Positions 6,063-7,827 of a DNA stretch of 7,827 nucleotides are shown in pieces. The position numbers were made by a program, and so were the translations under genes. Numbering within the stretch: position 1 is the first letter of the stretch; every line of letters begins with the position of its first letter. The notes beneath the pieces are model-generated. The model was not told the origin of the DNA. It made no database searches and was given only the letters and a program-made list of their open reading frames with translations. Source of the DNA: JBFGCM01 sp041581135 (lineage in GTDB: Bacteria > Actinomycetota > Acidimicrobiia > Spongiisociales > UBA5794); assembly GCA_041581135.1 (NCBI GenBank), contig JBFGCM010000121.1, positions 1-7,827 of the forward strand. Reading direction: 5' to 3'.

Positions 6063-7259
6063 ATGGGGACCCCACATCTGCTGCTGCGCCCGGACGCACC
6101 TGACTTCCTCGACCTGGACTGGGAACGGTCCATCGCCGACTGGAACCACGAGCGGATGGTGGACCTGCCCCGCGGGATACATCGCCACGAGGTGGTGTTC
6201 GTGGCCTACGACGACGACGTGTACGTCATCAAGGAGCTCCCGCGCCGCTATGCGCGACGGGAGCATGAGGTGCTGCGCGCCCTCGAACCTCGTTCGGTCC
6301 CCACCGCGTCACCGATCGGGCTGGTGGAGCGGCCGTGGGTGGATCCTCACTACGAATGGTCGGCGGCTGTCATCACCCGCTACGTGCGCTTTGCGTTCCC
6401 GTACCGCGAGCTCGTCGAAGCCGGTTCCTTCGGCAAGCGGCGCACGCAGATGATCGACGGGCTCGCCAACCTGCTCGTGGAGCTACACCTCGCGGGATGC
6501 TTCTGGGGCGACTGCTCGCTCTCGAACGTGCTCTATCGCTTCGACGCCGAGGCGGTGCAGGCCACGATGATCGACGCCGAGACCGCCGAGATCCACGAGC
6601 AGCTCAGCGATGGACAGCGCAAGGACGACATCGAGATCATGCAGACCAACGTGGCAGGGGGGATGGCGGACATCGCGGCTGCCGCCGATCTCGACCTGGA
6701 TGCGGCCGATCTGGAGATGGGTCTGGAGGTGGCGCGCCGGTACTGGGAGCTGTGGACCGTGCTCACCGATCAGCTCGTCATCGCCGAGAACGAACGGTTC
6801 AAGATCCGCAAGAAGATCCAGGAGCTCAACAAGATGGGCTTCGAGGTGGACGAAGTGGATCTCGTACCGGCGGGAGACGGGCACCGGTTGCGGCTACGCG
6901 TCGAGGTGGGCGGCCGCCGCTACCACGCCACCCGGCTTCGGGAGCTGACCCGTGTCGAGGCGACCGAGCGGCAGGCCCGGCAGATCCTCTCCGACGTGTA
7001 CTACTACCAAGCCAGCGGGGATGCCCATACCCCCTCGGGCAAGGCAGTGAGCGCCATCCACTGGCGGGTGGGCGTCTTCGAACCGCTCCTGGCGCGGCTG
7101 CGGGCGGTGACCCCAGAGGGGGCAGATCCCGTCCAGGCGTACTGCGACTTCCTGCATCACCGCTACGCGCTGTCGTCGCAGGCCGGGCAAGACGTCGGCA
7201 ACGAGGTGGCGTTCGACGACTGGGTGGCGTGCGGCCAGCCCGGCTATCCGCTCCGGTAG
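6063..7259 (+). CDS. DUF4032 protein with N-terminal kinase-like (lipopolysaccharide-kinase-type) domain
   Basis: A 398-residue protein of unknown substrate. Residues about 40-200 carry the main marks of a protein-kinase-like fold: Lys57 in VIKEL, a following REHEVL helix with the partner Glu, a catalytic-loop match HLAGCFWGDCSLSN with Asp150 and Asn155, and a metal-binding Asp171 in MIDAET in place of DFG. These residues suggest an active phosphotransferase rather than a pseudokinase. The C-terminal half (about 205-390), rich in charged helices (ERFKIRKKIQELNKMG) and including FDDWV near the end, fits DUF4032 as I remember it, a mainly actinobacterial family. No signal peptide or membrane segment is seen. 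It starts 24 bases after caiD with no clear Shine-Dalgarno, so it may be read through from the operon, but nothing in it points to carnitine metabolism. It ends 13 bases before a converging gene. Confidence 0.72.
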   Translation: MGTPHLLLRPDAPDFLDLDWERSIADWNHERMVDLPRGIHRHEVVFVAYDDDVYVIKELPRRYARREHEVLRALEPRSVPTASPIGLVERPWVDPHYEWSAAVITRYVRFAFPYRELVEAGSFGKRRTQMIDGLANLLVELHLAGCFWGDCSLSNVLYRFDAEAVQATMIDAETAEIHEQLSDGQRKDDIEIMQTNVAGGMADIAAAADLDLDAADLEMGLEVARRYWELWTVLTDQLVIAENERFKIRKKIQELNKMGFEVDEVDLVPAGDGHRLRLRVEVGGRRYHATRLRELTRVEATERQARQILSDVYYYQASGDAHTPSGKAVSAIHWRVGVFEPLLARLRAVTPEGADPVQAYCDFLHHRYALSSQAGQDVGNEVAFDDWVACGQPGYPLR

Positions 7260-7262
7260 CCG
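7241..7262 (+). terminator. Possible hairpin between convergent genes (weak)
   Basis: CGGCTA at 7241-7246 pairs with TAGCCG at 7257-7262, extended inwards by a T-G wobble and one C-G pair, leaving a six-base loop. It covers the TAG stop of the DUF4032 gene and sits at the junction of two converging genes, where a bidirectional terminator would be expected. No T-tract follows on either strand, so intrinsic termination is doubtful. Confidence 0.25.
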
Positions 7263-7272
7263 AGCCGACGCC

Positions 7273-7827
7273 TCAGATCAGGTCCTGCACCGCCACGGCC
7301 TGGGTGGCACCCCCGTCGACGGGCAAGGTCACGCCGGTGATCCACGAGGCGGAGTCGGACGCAAGGAACACGATGGCGTGAGCGACATCCTCGGGCTCAC
7401 CGACACGTTGCAACGGGTGTGCCGCCGCCGCGGCCTCCTCCTTGTTCTCCCACAACGCCGCCGCCAGGCGGGTCCTGACCAGGGCGGGCGCCACTGCGTT
7501 GACCCGAACGCCTGGAGCCATCTCCAACGCCAGCTGCCTGGTGAGGTGCACCACGCCGGCCTTGGAGATGTTGTACGCCCCCATGAACGGGGCGACACCG
7601 AGACCCAGGATCGACGACGTGTTCACGATGGAGCCGCCGTGGTCGCGCATCCACTGCCCATAGGCGGCACGGGCCATCAGGAGTTGGCCGCGCAAGTTCA
7701 CCGACAGCGTCTTGTCGAAGGCGCCCAGGTCGACCGTCGACATGGGACCGACGGCCGGGTTGGTGCCGGCGTTGTTGATGAGGATGTCGCAGGCCCCGAA
7801 GTGCGCCATTGTTTCACTGACGGCGCG
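7273..7827 (-). CDS. Short-chain dehydrogenase/reductase (SDR), N-terminus beyond window edge
   Basis: The frame is open on the - strand from the window end to a TGA at 7275-7273, giving the C-terminal 184 residues of a protein normally about 250 long. It is a classical SDR: CDILINNAG (fragment residues 13-21), SVNLRG with the tetrad Asn44, NTSSILG with Ser72, YNISK with Tyr85 and Lys89, and the C-terminal ITGVTLPVDGGA. The N-terminal TGxxxGxG cofactor motif lies outside, so NAD/NADP preference cannot be read. The ATG at 7809 is an internal Met: the frame continues upstream (RAVSET) and the conserved SDR core before NNAG would otherwise be missing. The substrate is unknown. The gene converges on the carnitine operon with a 13-base gap, so it belongs to another transcription unit and need not share its function. 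Confidence 0.9.
   Translation of the reverse strand, partial: RAVSETMAHFGACDILINNAGTNPAVGPMSTVDLGAFDKTLSVNLRGQLLMARAAYGQWMRDHGGSIVNTSSILGLGVAPFMGAYNISKAGVVHLTRQLALEMAPGVRVNAVAPALVRTRLAAALWENKEEAAAAAHPLQRVGEPEDVAHAIVFLASDSASWITGVTLPVDGGATQAVAVQDLI

Noticed and set aside
7273..7809. Treating ATG 7809 (-) as the true start of the SDR gene
   Set aside because: It would leave out the Rossmann nucleotide-binding half that every classical SDR needs. The frame stays open to the window edge, so this is a truncated view rather than a short gene.
1..7827. Mobile element, CRISPR, phage, toxin-antitoxin or defence system
   Set aside because: No transposase, integrase, direct or terminal repeats, or small paired genes are visible. 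All seven genes are metabolic or kinase-like, with uniform base composition.

Overview
The window is a GC-rich (about two thirds G+C by eye), densely coding stretch of bacterial chromosome, most likely from an actinobacterium. The support is the strong G/C bias at third codon positions, the tight same-strand gene packing and a DUF4032 kinase-like gene, a family I know mainly from Actinobacteria. A more precise placement (for example Acidimicrobiia) would be a guess.

Layout: six genes run on the + strand, then one converges on the - strand. Positions 1-564 are the 3' part of a beta-keto acid cleavage enzyme (BKACE). 583-2064 is an L-carnitine dehydrogenase fused to a hotdog betainyl-CoA thioesterase. 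2067-3227 is an acyl-CoA dehydrogenase. 3238-5259 is a single-chain ADP-forming acyl-CoA synthetase. 5256-6038 is a close relative of CaiD (crotonobetainyl-CoA hydratase). 6063-7259 is a kinase-like DUF4032 protein. 7273-7827 (-) is the C-terminal part of a short-chain dehydrogenase/reductase. Gaps between + strand genes are -4 to +24 bases, so the first five, and possibly all six, look like one operon whose promoter lies upstream of the window. No stretch over 300 bases lacks a gene. I saw no tRNA, rRNA, CRISPR array, insertion sequence or long repeat.

Together the first five genes read as an aerobic route from gamma-butyrobetaine and/or crotonobetaine through L-carnitine to glycine betaine. 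The proposed order is: CoA activation (ADP-forming synthetase); alpha,beta-desaturation of gamma-butyrobetainyl-CoA (acyl-CoA dehydrogenase); hydration to L-carnitinyl-CoA (CaiD); release of L-carnitine (enzyme not obvious); oxidation to 3-dehydrocarnitine (dehydrogenase domain); cleavage with acetyl-CoA to betainyl-CoA and acetoacetate (BKACE); hydrolysis to glycine betaine (thioesterase domain). The individual families are known. The interesting points are the compact joining of the upper (Cai-like) and lower (carnitine dehydrogenase/BKACE) halves, the ADP-forming synthetase where CaiC/CaiB would be expected, and an Asp at the usual catalytic Glu position of the acyl-CoA dehydrogenase.
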